Source: Dasyornis broadbenti (lineage: Eukaryota; Chordata; Aves; Passeriformes; Dasyornithidae). Taken from it: DNA of 64,000 nucleotides. The stretch covers positions 464,891 through 528,890 of the forward strand of contig VZRN01005827.1 in NCBI GenBank assembly GCA_013397935.1, in the 5' to 3' direction. Shown here piece by piece: positions 37,210 to 49,165 of this stretch (positions within the stretch are counted from its first letter, which is position 1; every line of letters starts with the position of its first letter). The notes beneath the pieces are model-generated. The model made no database searches. It was not told the DNA's origin and worked only from the letters and a program-made list of their open reading frames with translations. Made by a program: the position numbers and the translations under genes.

Positions 37210-38717
37210 GCTGTGGGACAAGAGTGTGACACCCTCCAAGGAGCTCAGTACCTTCAGGGGGAGCATTATCTGCTGCTTCATAATCAGAATTTCTCCCAAA
37301 ATGCCTCAAATTCTGACTTTGAAGCCTTACCGTGGCCCCTGTTCCCGGCCCATGTCCCACACAAGGTGCCCAGAGCGCTGAGTAAATCAGGAAAATCCCA
37401 CTCTGCTGCCTCGGGCTCCCAGCCTGCTGCCGGCGCAGATGGGCTCCGTGCTGTGCCCAAAAGGTCAGCACGCTTGGCCTAATCCAGCCCAGGGCTGGGA
37501 GCCAGGGAGCCGAGCATTCCTTGGGAAGGGGTGCAGGGAGATTGCTCCACAGCTTCCAATCGGCTCCTGTCAAGGGGAGGATCAATTTCAGGGCTTTCGC
37601 TGATCCCAGGGTGGTGACACGGCACAAGGAGAGGGGCAGGATCCGGGGAAGGGAAACAATGAAGCTCAGATTTAGCAGGAAAAGCACTGGCTGCAGCTTC
37701 AGGAATGAGCTGTTCCCTCTCTCCTGGCAAGAGCTCGGAACAAACGCCAAGCCAGGCTCTGCTCTCTGACATCTTCATCTCCCGGTGCAGGATGGTGACT
37801 TCCCACTGCAGGAACGGATCTGATTATTACCTCGGGGGTAAATACTCACCGAGGCACATGGAGAATAAGGCAGGTAACTCCCAGTCTGGGCTTCTAATCC
37901 CATTATCAGGGATTATTATCAGCATCATTATCCTAAATAACACAAAATGAAACACAGGGGGGAAAATGCCATTGTCTTTCCAGTAATGAAAAGCACGGAC
38001 AGGAGAGGAAATAGTTTCTCTGAGTCATGGTCCCCACCCAAATAATAGAAATATCTCTGTGGAGGAGCAGGTGGCCTTATGGATGAGCTGCTGTTAATTT
38101 TCATCACGAAGCAGCTTCTGTGTGCAAATCCCAGCAGGGAAAGCTGCTCTCCCTCCTTAGGTGGCCCAGACTCCAGGCCTTTGTTGTCTTTGAGGTTTGC
38201 ACGGAGCTGATGCTCTGCATCCCTTGTTTGGCAAGGATCAACCCTCTCCCACAGAAGGCTCCTCTGCTCCTCCCACACCAATCCAGGGATAGGCCCAGCT
38301 CAGGGAAAAGGGATGGGTTGTTGTGGATGTGGAAAGCGGCCGTGCTGTGGCAGCCTGGCTCGGGAGCACACTCGGGTGTCTGCTGCTCTCAGCCTGGCAG
38401 CGCTGGTGGATCACAGCTCTGGGAGCCACAGGAGCTGCAGCTCCCCAGCTGCCAAAGCCCAAAGGAGCTCCTGTGGGAGCAACGCTGGTCAGGAAACGCC
38501 CGCGGTGGGAAGGCTGGGAAGAGAGACAGAACTCTGGGCAATCCAAAGGTCCATGAGAAGAGGGAAATTCCCATCCCTCCTGGCAGAACCTTGGACCCAG
38601 AGCACCAGGGCTTGTACACACACACTGGTACACCAAGGACAGGGATGGATGATGTCTCCTCACTGATCTGGTGCCACCGTCTCTCAGCAGAATCCCTGTG
38701 AGCAAGAACTCCCAGCT
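37210..38717. other. Intergenic between the two repeat copies
   Basis: About 1.5 kb of GC-richer sequence. Open frames of 193-225 codons exist on both strands, but none contains a recognisable domain. Confidence 0.5.
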
Positions 38718-38812
38718 TGTGACCTACTTGTGCATTTATCACCTTTAATCCACCACTCTCAGCTTGTTTGCTCCTCACTGAGCTACCAGATCTGTAGGAG
38801 AATCGGAATTTT
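38718..38812. repeat. Partial second copy of the 37042-37209 element
   Basis: Starts TGTGACCTACTTGTGCATTT and ends near AGGAGAATCGGAATTTTCC. About 90% identical by eye to 37099-37193, same orientation, with the left arm missing. Confidence 0.85.
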
Positions 38813-40520
38813 CCAGAGGCACCGAGAAAGTGCCACAGGGAGCTGTGTGACCTGGCTTTACAAATAACCCCCCTCCCTCAATGTGGGCTTCTTAAAAAGT
38901 TCTTGAAAGCCACAAAAATCTGCAGGGTTTGTATCCAGGAGCCTCAAGGACAGAGCCCTGCTGTTTTCATGACATTTTACTCCTCTTTTTCCCCATTACT
39001 TTTATGAGAGTAAGCATCAGTAAGAGCACTCCCATAGCTTCGTAATTGCCAGGTGACACTGCTGGAACAGCCACCCAGGCTGGGACAGGAGGAGATGCTG
39101 CTGAAAGCTTTCTCCCAGGGAGCTCCTTCTGGCATAAACAGCAGGACCTGACCGATTCCAGACAGCTCTCAGACCTGCTTTAACTCAATTCCCGTTCTGT
39201 GACAGCCTCTGGGACACCTTGCAGGGCTGCAGGCGAACCCTTTGTCCTCACCAGACCCCCTGAACTCATCGTGGTCTGCAAGGATCAGCTCAGGACCTGG
39301 GTATTGCAGCTCTGGTGTAACAAATGAAGGTTTTGCTTCAGCTTAAGTAAGAGCTGGCTTTGGGTGTGATGAGAAGGGTAACGTCTGAAGTGTCCAGGAA
39401 CTCGGAACCTTCTGCACCTGACGAGGCTGGCTCCTGCTTGGGAAGGACATGAATGGTCCGTGGGGGGAAGCACAGAAGGCCTGAAATATTTCGCTATTGT
39501 TTTCTCTACAAGGGCCTGGTTCCTTTGGTTTATGCAAATATCAGAAGCATTTGCCCAAGCATCACTTCCCCTGCTTTTGTTAGAGCTCGGCAGCCTCTGC
39601 CACCTTCTTCCCCAGGAAATTTTGGCTCCTGAAATTTCTCCTTGATAAATTTGTTCCTCAGGAATCCCTGGAGGGAAACCCCCTGCTGCCAGCTGCGTGC
39701 AGGAAGGCAGGCTGTCTGTGATTCCAGGAACTTCTCCTAGTGAGTAACACTTTCTATTGCTCTCGGTTGTTTGACAGAACAAGAGCTCCGGTGTTTCCAG
39801 CAGTGAAGGGACCTGTGAGGGCAGCCTGGAGGGGTTCCCTGGCCATTGGCAGCTGCCCACAGCTCTCCCGCTGGGAGAGGATCGTTTTACCCATGGATCC
39901 CAGCAGATTCAGGAGCTTCCTTCCCAGCAGTGACTGGAATTCCACTGCATCGGGACACTGCGCTCAAGGAGGTTTGTAACACGGGACATGAGTGGGGAAT
40001 TAGTGGGGAAAGCCTAGAAAGGTGTCTGGTTTAAACAAAAACAACAAGCAGAATTGATCTATTTCTGCCACATATTTAGATTTTGGGCTTCAAATCCCTG
40101 CGTTGAAAATCGCCCTCATGAACTTCAGCTCCAGGATTTCAAGGTCTAAGGCCTGTATCCAGTTGTGGATTCCCAGATACAAGACAAGTGACAAGTTGGG
40201 GGTTTTTTAGCCAGTTTTTAGATTGTAATTTAACCCAAATATCACTAATTTAAGAGATTTAAATTGCAGCTCCAATGTAATAATAGAACGCACTGTGCTC
40301 CAAAGACTGATGCCCCCAAACCACCTCTTCTTCAGTTTACAATAAAATCTGATAAATCCTACCTGGCAGTACTTTCTGACTTTTCACCGTGATTATTTTT
40401 CTCCCTAGTTTTTATTTTTCATGTAGGTTGATGCAGTTAAGCTCTTCCCTTTTGCTTTTTACTTTCTTTCTTTGCTTTTTGCTTTCCTTCCTCCTTCTCT
40501 CATATTTTTTTTTTTTTTTT
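38813..40520. other. Intergenic, nothing recognised up to the gap
   Basis: The 191-codon minus frame (39285-39860) shows no domain. 40440-40520 is a pyrimidine-rich tract ending in poly(T) at the gap edge. Confidence 0.5.
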
Positions 40521-41449
40521 NNNNNNNNNNNNNNNNNNNNNNNNNNNNNNNNNNNNNNNNNNNNNNNNNNNNNNNNNNNNNNNNNNNNNNNNNNNNNNNN
40601 NNNNNNNNNNNNNNNNNNNNNNNNNNNNNNNNNNNNNNNNNNNNNNNNNNNNNNNNNNNNNNNNNNNNNNNNNNNNNNNNNNNNNNNNNNNNNNNNNNNN
40701 NNNNNNNNNNNNNNNNNNNNNNNNNNNNNNNNNNNNNNNNNNNNNNNNNNNNNNNNNNNNNNNNNNNNNNNNNNNNNNNNNNNNNNNNNNNNNNNNNNNN
40801 NNNNNNNNNNNNNNNNNNNNNNNNNNNNNNNNNNNNNNNNNNNNNNNNNNNNNNNNNNNNNNNNNNNNNNNNNNNNNNNNNNNNNNNNNNNNNNNNNNNN
40901 NNNNNNNNNNNNNNNNNNNNNNNNNNNNNNNNNNNNNNNNNNNNNNNNNNNNNNNNNNNNNNNNNNNNNNNNNNNNNNNNNNNNNNNNNNNNNNNNNNNN
41001 NNNNNNNNNNNNNNNNNNNNNNNNNNNNNNNNNNNNNNNNNNNNNNNNNNNNNNNNNNNNNNNNNNNNNNNNNNNNNNNNNNNNNNNNNNNNNNNNNNNN
41101 NNNNNNNNNNNNNNNNNNNNNNNNNNNNNNNNNNNNNNNNNNNNNNNNNNNNNNNNNNNNNNNNNNNNNNNNNNNNNNNNNNNNNNNNNNNNNNNNNNNN
41201 NNNNNNNNNNNNNNNNNNNNNNNNNNNNNNNNNNNNNNNNNNNNNNNNNNNNNNNNNNNNNNNNNNNNNNNNNNNNNNNNNNNNNNNNNNNNNNNNNNNN
41301 NNNNNNNNNNNNNNNNNNNNNNNNNNNNNNNNNNNNNNNNNNNNNNNNNNNNNNNNNNNNNNNNNNNNNNNNNNNNNNNNNNNNNNNNNNNNNNNNNNNN
41401 NNNNNNNNNNNNNNNNNNNNNNNNNNNNNNNNNNNNNNNNNNNNNNNNN
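40521..41449. other. Assembly gap (929 N)
   Basis: Run of N flanked by poly(T) on the left and an 18-bp minisatellite on the right, so the missing sequence is probably low-complexity or tandem repeat. Open frames through it are meaningless. Confidence 0.99.
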
Positions 41450-41570
41450 GGGGTGAGGATGACACTGGGGGTGAGGATGATGCTGGGGGTGAGGATGACG
41501 TTGGGGGTGAGGATGACGTTGGGGGTGAGGATGACGTTGGGGGTGAGGATGAAGCTGGGGGTGAGGAAGC
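41450..41570. repeat. 18-bp minisatellite (GGTGAGGATGACGTTGGG)
   Basis: About seven units with variants GACACT, GATGCT, GACGTT and GAAGCT at the same positions. It begins at the gap edge, so the array extends into the gap. Confidence 0.95.
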
Positions 41571-42712
41571 TCCCTGTGCTTCACCTCAGCTAAAATCAGG
41601 CTTGTGCTGCTCTTCCTGCGTCCTAGGAGCACAAGGCAAACACAACTTTCAGCCCACAGCCCCTGATGAGGCTGAATCCCAGCCAAGCCTTCAAACTCAA
41701 CTCAGCTCAGCCCAAAGCCTGTGGGAGTCACTCAATTCTTGGCATTGCAGTGACCGGGCCAAAAATAAAACCAAAGGAGGAAAAGCCTTAAAGCAAGAGG
41801 AAAAGCAGCCCTTGCCTCCCAAGAGCAGCTGCGATCCCTATTTCGGTTCTACTAGAATTCGTAATTTTACTCCGGGTGCAGACATAACACGGAACAGACA
41901 AGAATGAAAGGATTTAGCCAACAAATAATTCCATGTTTTCCCTCCATCCAAACACACGTTCTGAACGTGCTTTCCATGACCACTCAGGAGATTATCAGTG
42001 AAAGTCATTCAGGGTGAGCAGCAGCAGAGAGCGTTTGGAGAGCCAATTCCGCACTTCAATAATCACATTGGAAAATAAGATGCTAAGGTTGCTCCTCAGC
42101 CAGCAGAGGAACAAAAACATCTTCAGTGTCTTATGGACTCATTAAAAACTAGCCCAGACAGCGAGAGAATTGCATTTTTACCCAGACTGACTCATAAGTG
42201 ATTAGAATGGGATTAACATGGAAAAAAAAAATTAAAAATCACTGGAACCGTTCCCACTGTAAAGTGGGGCTGAGTCAGAAACAATTATTTTCATCTGGGA
42301 AGTGGGAAATGTCATTTTGTAAAACTTTCTTTACCCTTTGTTGGAAAATGGCCAGCTTGGATTTCCTTGGGACTTAGAAACCTCTCATTAAAATTTCTAG
42401 AAATTTTGTATTCTCTTATTTATCAATTTCATTAGACAGCAAAGAAACACCACACACTGCTTCCTACCTCACGGCAAGAAAGTGATGTTTTTTCCTGTTT
42501 CTACTTTTCTTTCCCCACCGTGTCATGTAAATCTATCAGAACTCCTCAAACTGGACAAATCCACTGAGTTCCAACTCCAAAAAAACCTAGCAAACGCATT
42601 TGCATTATCCATTTTATGAAAAACCTTTTGGTTAAAGAAAATACTGAAGTTTCCAAATGCTGTGTTTACAGTACACCTCTGATTGTTTGGGGCTTTTTGA
42701 ATTAAAAAAATC
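41571..42712. other. Intergenic, nothing recognised
   Basis: Unique, AT-rich from 41900 to 42460, without coding support. Confidence 0.5.
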
Positions 42713-42823
42713 CCAGGATGGTTTGGGTTGGAAGGGACCCTGGAGCTCATCCAGTCCCACACCCTGCAGTGACACCTTCCACCACCCCAGGCCGCTCCAA
42801 GCCCTGTCCAACGTGGCCGGGGC
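42713..42823 (-). mobile_element. CR1 LINE 3' terminal fragment
   Basis: Minus-strand tail: CCAGGATGGTTTGGGTTGG, CTGGAGCTCATCCAGTCCCA, GCCGCTCCAAGCCCTGTCC. Confidence 0.9.
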
Positions 42824-44604
42824 GAGAACAGATTCGTTACAAAACATCTCACTGAGACGAGCTGGTGTATCTCTGATGCCTTCCCTGACGGTCAGCTTTT
42901 CGTTTCTAGAATGATCTGCACACAAAATTTGATTTAATCAGCTGTTCAGGCTTACAAATCAACTGAGTAGAAACTCTTGCAGAGTTTTTTTTTTTGCAAC
43001 CTGATGGTGAAACTCTTTATTAGAAAAATGATTTCCACTCAATTGCTCTCTTCACTCTCCCTAGCGCTGCGGCACTTAAGACTTGTGGAAACATTTTCTG
43101 TGGAGATAAGAGTGCTGATGCCCCTATCCAAGAACAATAGGGCCTGATTACAGATTTCATAGCCCATCTAACCTAATTCCTGTATAAACAGGCCATAGGC
43201 CTTTTTAAATTAAATGTCATTTCTAGTCCAATAGATACGGCTGAGCTACAGCACAATGCTGGAAAGAAGAGGGGGCAGAAAGACATCCCCAGATTAAGGA
43301 TGTGCAAGGATTTAGACACTTCATAGCTCCAGAAAAGCAGCAAAACCCTGCCTTGCCACCTTTGCCTCTCACTGGGGCTGTCACGAGCACGTCAGGGCTC
43401 TGTGGAAAGAAAAATGCTCAGAGACAATCAAATGTTGGTGCATTTAATGGCAGAGGAAGCACTTTGCAGCTCACAGCCTGCTGCTCCAGCACAACAGGCA
43501 AGAGGGAAACGTTTGATCCCGTTTCTAGCTCACTGTGACACAGAAAAAAAGGAGCTAAAAGCTAACAAACACCTGGTCTTTTCCGAGTTTCTTGCACATG
43601 AGCGTTGCCAAGTTCTGGTAAATTTGGTTGAGGTGCAAACCTGTAGATGCACTTAAACCAGCGGCTGCCTTTTCCAAGTCGGTCATTGTGCACTGGGCAC
43701 ACAGGGAGGGGAGCCTGTCCCACCCTGGCTTGGCTGAAGCTGGAGTTTCACCTCAGGGTGTCACCTGATGCAGCACAGAGCTAAAGCAGAGCTGGAATCA
43801 CACACTTCCAAACCCTGCTGAGTGAGAAACCGGGGGGAAGAATCCCTTTCTCCCCACTCAGCACTGCTTGGGTAAGTCCTTTGAGATCTGTGTGTGAATA
43901 CCTGCCACCCCAGAAAAGGGATATTTAGAAATCATCTTCACAGGGCCACAAAGAGCCTCTAAATGTGAGGCTGAATTCAAACCTGTCAGGAGGCTGCAGA
44001 CACCTGCTGGTGACTGCACAGGCTAAACCAGGGAATGGCTGGGAGTCCTCAAAACGGTGTTTCTTCACTCAACCACAATCCTGAGATGCAAAACTATTAT
44101 TTCTTCAAGCACTTGTGATAAAAGCTGAGCTATTTGCTTGGTTTCCTCTCTGCATTAATACATTACTTTGGCATTACAAAGATCACTGATGCACACAAGC
44201 ATTATGACAATTACTGTGGGGTCTTTAAATCTCCAGGTAATTTCAGCTTGGAGAGCAAAAAAAGAGTTGGGAGAGTCCTACTCTGAGAAGAAGAACATCT
44301 GTGTGTAAACTTCAATGATCTTTTTAACCACCATAAAGTACCTACTCCAAAACTGGAGGAGGTGGCAGAAAATTGTTCTGGCACGTTCACCCCGTGACAT
44401 TTACAGGTGGCATTTACAGCACCCTCACCTCCCTTAGCGAGTGCTACAAGTGCTTTACACGGAGCTTTGTTGTGCAGTGATGTTAAGGAGAATCTGATGA
44501 CTTCCATTTTCTCCAGGTTTTGTTGGAATAGCAAACCCTGTTCTAGAAAAACCCCTGCCTGATGTTCTGAAATGAGAATCTCTGAAAGAGAAACGACAGC
44601 AACA
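42824..44604. other. Immediate downstream flank of BARX2
   Basis: No repeat recognised. 43010-43240 is a repeat-free AT-rich block and could be regulatory. No coding support. Confidence 0.5.
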
Positions 44605-44622
44605 ACGGTTTGATTGATATAT

Positions 44623-44628
44623 TTTATT
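44623..44628 (-). promoter_or_regulatory. BARX2: Poly(A) signal AATAAA for BARX2
   Basis: AATAAA on the minus strand (TTTATT on plus), in a very AT-rich context. A T/G-rich run (TTGTTGCTGTCG) lies 20-35 bases downstream, the expected arrangement for cleavage and polyadenylation. It lies 1.0 kb past the BARX2 stop codon. AATAAA is common in AT-rich DNA, so position relative to the stop codon carries most of the weight. Confidence 0.6.
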
Positions 44629-45482
44629 TTTAATTAAAAAATAAAGGTTATCTTAATACATCTCTTGCAGCCTTTGGGCAAAATGCACCCTTAACAAGAC
44701 TCTATGAAACATGATGCACATCTTTTCTTGGCACACATCTTAAACAAATGCCAACTTCCTGCAGCAACTTTGGAAATCCATCATTTTCCCCAAACCCTGA
44801 AAACATTTAACAGTTCCTTTAAAAAATCCCTACAAAAATTAGAAGTGGGCCCAAAGCAAAAGTCCCAGATCCAAGCATCCCAAAGCTTTTGGAGCAGACT
44901 CATATCCAAAGGCTCATCTCATTCCAGGTTTTGTCCCAGATCACTGCAAATTCACAGACAGGGCACCCAAACAACCCAAAGCTGAGCCGGGTATGGATCT
45001 CCCTTCGAAGCTTTGGTCTTAACTGGGCCAAAGCAAACCTGGGGGTGTGAACTGTTTCCTACAAAGGTTTAACATGAATGGTTTAATCCCTAACTGAATG
45101 AAGTGCTGGTTCCACGAGGAAACGCGGGGCTGTCAGAGCTCCCGTTCCTCGGCTGTCCCTGATCTGAGCCCAGGCCAAGCTCTTTGTCCACTGGCACCAC
45201 ACAAGGCAAGGATGAAGCCAAGGGCACACACCGACCCTCCAGCACAGCCACAACCGAACTCCCAATTCCTGGGACAGCCCTGAGCTTCTCCAGGAGCTGC
45301 CTGGGGGGTCTAGGGGTGGTTTTCCCTGGAAACGCATCCCGGCCCCAGCCCTCTCCGCAGGAAGGCCCAGGCACCTGCCAGAGGAACAGGCTCCCGTGGG
45401 ATGTCCTTGTTCCACCTGGCCCGTGATGGCTGATTCCCAAAGGCACCAAGTGACCAATTTTTAGACTTATACACAAGGTCTA

Positions 45483-45564
45483 CATATATATATATATTTA
45501 TATATATATGTACACACACACCATTACATACATATTTAAATATATATATACATATATATATATT
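45483..45564. repeat. Compound (TA)n/(CA)n microsatellite in BARX2 3' UTR
   Basis: About 80 bp of alternating TATATA blocks, with a short CACACACA run and a TTTAAATA interruption. It lies 65-145 bases 3' of the BARX2 stop codon and would be transcribed. As RNA it could fold into AU hairpins. The array is probably length-polymorphic. Confidence 0.9.
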
Positions 45565-45627
45565 TGGTTTTGGTTTTTTCTCTTGTATCTTTTTTTTGCT
45601 TTACTTTTCCCCTCCTTTCTTTCCCTT

Positions 45628-45879
45628 TTAACTTGATGGTGTAGTCTCCTCTGAGGAAGGCTCTGCTATATGTACTGGAGACTTCTCTGTCTCCAACGGG
45701 ACTTCTGGCTTCTCCTCTGTCAGTTTTGGCTCCTTAGAGGCTTGAGATCTCTCCAGCTCCTGACTCTGAGCCTGGCTGTTCATTTTCTCCTCTGCTTCGA
45801 TCTCCTCCGAGGTGGGAATCGAGTTTTTCTTTGGACGGCCTTTGGGCTTCGTTGGAGCTTCCTGTCCACCCTTCAACAC
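45628..45879 (-). CDS. BARX2: BARX2 exon 4: Barx basic region, C-terminus and stop
   Basis: Terminal coding exon: 83 codons plus TAA. The acceptor is TTTGCTCCAG|GTG. It begins VLKGGQEAPTKPKGRPKKNS, the conserved 'Barx basic region' just after the homeodomain. In BARX2 this region is reported to contribute to DNA binding and protein interaction. IPTSEEIEAEEKMNSQAQSQ follows, then a Glu/Lys/Pro/Ser-rich tail ending ETTPSS. The tail diverges from the mammalian tail I remember after NSQAQSQ, while the first 40 residues look nearly invariant. Its low complexity and acidity suggest a disordered regulatory segment. Exon phase matches exon 3: the ATG (Met59) ends exon 3 and GTG opens exon 4 in phase 0. 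Confidence 0.97.
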   Translation of the reverse strand: MLKGGQEAPTKPKGRPKKNSIPTSEEIEAEEKMNSQAQSQELERSQASKEPKLTEEKPEVPLETEKSPVHIAEPSSEETTPSS

Positions 45880-46657
45880 CTGGAGCAAAGAGATGAACCA
45901 TCAGGGTGCTGAGCTCTGCTGGCCTCAGACATCCTGTTCCTGTGTCTGACTCTCTCTCTCTCCACACCACCCCCACAGCAGCAACACACTCCAACCAAGG
46001 ACCTGCATCCCAGCTAATCCCAAATGCGCCTGAAGTGACAGTGACTTCTGCAGGTGCCACATACACCCACAGGAACAGCCTAGAACGGCATCTCCTCTCC
46101 CAGATCAGAAAACACGGGCACCTTCTCTAGAGAATGTCACAGCATCATGTTCCCACCAGCATTTACTGGGGGGTTGTGCTTTATAAAAAGCATTTTGACT
46201 GGAAAGGGACCATGAAGATGAGAATGAGTCAAAGGTCAAAGGAAAATATGAGAAGCAGTAATTCATGATATCAGCTCTCAAAACTGCCCTGTTTCCATAG
46301 AGCAGCACAGTCTTTTTTGTCTATGCACAAAAAAAAACATCCCAGAAGCACTGAGATCACACAAATGCCAAAAATGCAGAAGGAGATATTTTGGTTCTTC
46401 CCTCAGTTCTATTCTCATTTCTTTCACCCCTTTGCTTTGTTCTCCTCCTACTGCCTTTGGTCCCCTCTAGCCCACCCACTGCATATGCTGCAGTATGAAC
46501 ACTTTAAAAAAAGAGACCATCTCTGTGAAAAACGATCAGGAATAAAACAAAATTTGGTATAAATAGACACAAGTCACTCCACTGTGTTGAGCTTCCAAAT
46601 CCGTTCTTTGCAATCAGTTTTTAAGACCCACGGAGAAATGACAAGGACCCCACTCAC
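45880..46657 (-). other. BARX2: BARX2 intron 3
   Basis: 778 bp with GTGAGT donor and CTCCAG acceptor. No repeat or other feature was recognised in it. Confidence 0.9.
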
Positions 46658-46742
46658 CATTTTCTTCCACTTCATCCTACGGTTCTGGTACCACGTCTTC
46701 ACCTGGAGCTGAGTCAGCCCCAAGGACTGGGCTAAGTCGAGC
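46658..46742 (-). CDS. BARX2: BARX2 exon 3: homeodomain helices 2-3
   Basis: Internal exon of 85 bp. The acceptor is TCTCCCAG|GCTCGAC and the donor AAAATG|GTGAGT. The first G completes the Arg31 codon split from exon 2; then come LDLAQSLGLTQLQ and the recognition helix VKTWYQNRRMKWKKM. Visible homeodomain landmarks are Trp48, Gln50, Asn51 and Arg53. Tyr49 replaces the usual Phe, a known Bar-class feature. Gln50 and Asn51 are the expected major-groove contacts for a TAAT core. The exon is intact, with no stop or frameshift. Confidence 0.97.
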
Positions 46743-49165
46743 CTGGGAGACAAACCAGACAACAAAATGAGTTTACAGAGGCCCAGAGGAGCTCAGGTGC
46801 CAGGTCCAGGCAGTCCAACACTGTCAGAGCATCCAGCAGTGCCTCTCTGATCAGTTCTTTTGAGAACAGCCACACAGAAGTGGGAAAAAACATGAATTCA
46901 GAGTGCAAAGACAGATGCCCCTATGGAAGATACAGGTGTCTGCAAGCTCTCTGTTCTCTCTTCTCCTCCTAGAAGTGGCAGAGTTTGTCTGTCCTCTCGG
47001 TGAGATGAAATGCTGCGCTCCAGCTGCTGCCACTCCACGTTTGCCCATGAATTAGGAGCTACTGGTACATCACATTGGTGAGAAATGTGAAGCTTCTCTG
47101 GTGTCTGAAGCAAACACGTAGGAACAGACACCCAGCAACAGCCTGCCTCTGGAAGTGCTACTCCATGGATCATATTTCTTCTTCACTACCTTCAGAACGG
47201 GGATGGTGGTACTTGCCCATTTCACACAGAGCAGTAGTACATCTAAACCTATTAATTTCATATACATTCTGCTATTCAGGCAATTTAGGCTTCTAAGTGA
47301 ATTTAATTTTTGTGTGTTTAGCTGCAGGGTATGTGTGGCAGACAGCCCATGAACCTGATTCATCCTCCACAAATCTCCAACCCATGCAAGTTCATGTGAA
47401 CCCATTCATTATTTCTGTATTAAAGCCCGGGATATGAAGCAAATGCGGCTCAGGGCAGCTCCTGATCCTTCCCCACAGGTGACAGCAGTGTGCATCTGGC
47501 AGTTTTGAAATGGAGTTGCACAAAGGATGGAGCTGGAAATCCTCAGCCATGCTGGGAAAGCGCCCCTCGGAGTCATGCAAGCCCTGCAGGTGGGGCAGCT
47601 CCAACTCAGGGCCACATTCCACAGTGCTCTGGATTCTGTGACTTTTCGGCAAATATCTCCTTGCCTTTGGATGGGGGGACACATTTGACAAGGCCAAGTT
47701 TTTCAGAATAAAACCTTTGCTACAGCTGGGCTCCTTGGGCAAGCAGCCTTACATTTGCCAACACCCACAGACCCCACACCGCCTCTCTGTGCCCCCCCCC
47801 CCTCGTGGATTCACGCTTCTCCCCCACTCTGGACTCACTCTGGACCTGCAGGCTTCTTATGCCACCACATCACATCTGAAGCCATGGATTCCAGACACCG
47901 TTACTGTGATTTAAGAGCAGAACACGTCAGAGCCATTACCCTGATGTTCTGCAGTCCCTCACCACAGATAAACCAGGGGCTCCAGGTGCCCTCCCAGGGC
48001 TACAGTCTCCTACCCAGGCCAAAAGCTGCAGCAGTGAGCACAGATCACAATCCACTGCTTTGCCACCACGTTTCCAGCCATGAGTTGCCAGAGGGAAGTG
48101 CGGCTTGGCCAACCCTTTGTGCCTCAGTGCACACGTCTGGTAACACCTGGATTCCCTGCAAGCAGCTGCCACCTCTTGCCACACACCTCAGTGCAACCAG
48201 CACTGCCTGGAAACCCAAGGAAACAAACACAGGGGAAGTGGTCCATGGGCAGGAATTGCTCACTGGCCTCTGCAAAGCCAAGGAACAGTCACATGAGACT
48301 GCTAATTATCAGCCTTGAGCACTTCAGCAAAGTGTCACCCACACGGTGATGTGAGGCTGTGAGGAGTCAGTGCAGGCACAGCAGGAGCTCCCAAACTCCA
48401 AGAGACAGGCTGGCCACGGCCAGGAATTTTGGTCTTGCTGCAATTTGGTGACAGGCAGTAGGAGCAGAAAACGCCATCTTCAAAATCAATTTCAATATTG
48501 GGACACTGCCCTCTGTGGTGTGCAGGGACTGATACTTTTCAAACCAACCTTCTCCAGATCTACAGACTTCCTAGGAACTGGATGGGTCGTTTTTCCATAA
48601 TTTAAATTTGCAGAGTAGGATTCAAAGCCCTTAAAAAAGCTAAAACCTCTCCTAGTTTGGTTTGCCCTTGTGGGACCAAGCAGAGCCTAAGAACTTGCCT
48701 GTGCCTTTGCAAGGCTCTGCTTTCCAAGCTTATGGATGGAGCACCACCTTCCCACTGAATTGCTGCCCCAGGTGCTCGATGAAAGCCAGCTCAGGAGGCA
48801 GCTGAAGATACCACGGATGCACAGCAGCCATGGACACACAGCCACCAACCAGCAGATCCTAGAGGGAGACAGGCTCCATCTTTTTCCAAGCAGGAATGGG
48901 AAAGGCAGAGATCCTTCTGCTCTGAGGAGATCTCTGAGCCTGGAGACTTGCTCCCAAGCACGTGTATCATCATCTGGTGTTTCCAGTGATATGATCTATT
49001 CATGCCACCTTTGATCCCAGGAAAAGCAGCTTGAAATTAAATCTGGTTACCTGCCCATGGCACACGCACCTCAGGGGAGCCAGGGACTGTCCAGGGTGGA
49101 ACAGCTGAGCAGGGCTGGAGCAGGGCTTTCACTCATCCCTGCTCCTGGCATGAGCAACTACCTAC
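46743..49165 (-). other. BARX2: BARX2 intron 2 (splits the homeobox)
   Basis: 2423 bp with GTAGGT donor and TCTCCCAG acceptor. It interrupts the homeodomain codon for residue 31 in phase 2. No transposable element was recognised, only a run of ten C at 47793-47802. Open frames inside, including one of 187 codons on the plus strand at 47755-48318, resemble no known protein. Confidence 0.9.

Larger units (their letters stand above)
44605..45627 (-). other. BARX2: BARX2 3' UTR
   Basis: Inferred non-coding 3' end between the TAA at 45628-45630 and just past the poly(A) signal at 44623-44628, about 1.0 kb. It starts with an A/G-rich tract, then the alternating TA/CA tract at 45483-45564, then unremarkable sequence. 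No other AATAAA was noticed on the minus strand in this interval. The cleavage position (about 44600-44613) is estimated, not observed. Confidence 0.6.

Noticed and set aside
37073..37750. 225-codon minus-strand open frame
   Set aside because: It overlaps the inverted-repeat element, has no recognisable domain or splice context, and its end is shared with a repeat copy at 38.7 kb. A chance frame.
38718..38812. tRNA-derived promoter (A-box-like TAGCTCAGTGAGG on the minus strand)
   Set aside because: No acceptable B box follows at the right distance, and the match is confined to one box.
39285..39860. 191-codon minus-strand open frame
   Set aside because: Low-information composition (Ser/Pro/Gln-rich) with no domain, start context or neighbour supporting a gene.
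40389..41686. Very long open frames on both strands
   Set aside because: They consist almost entirely of the N gap, and the ends are a pyrimidine tract and an 18-bp minisatellite.
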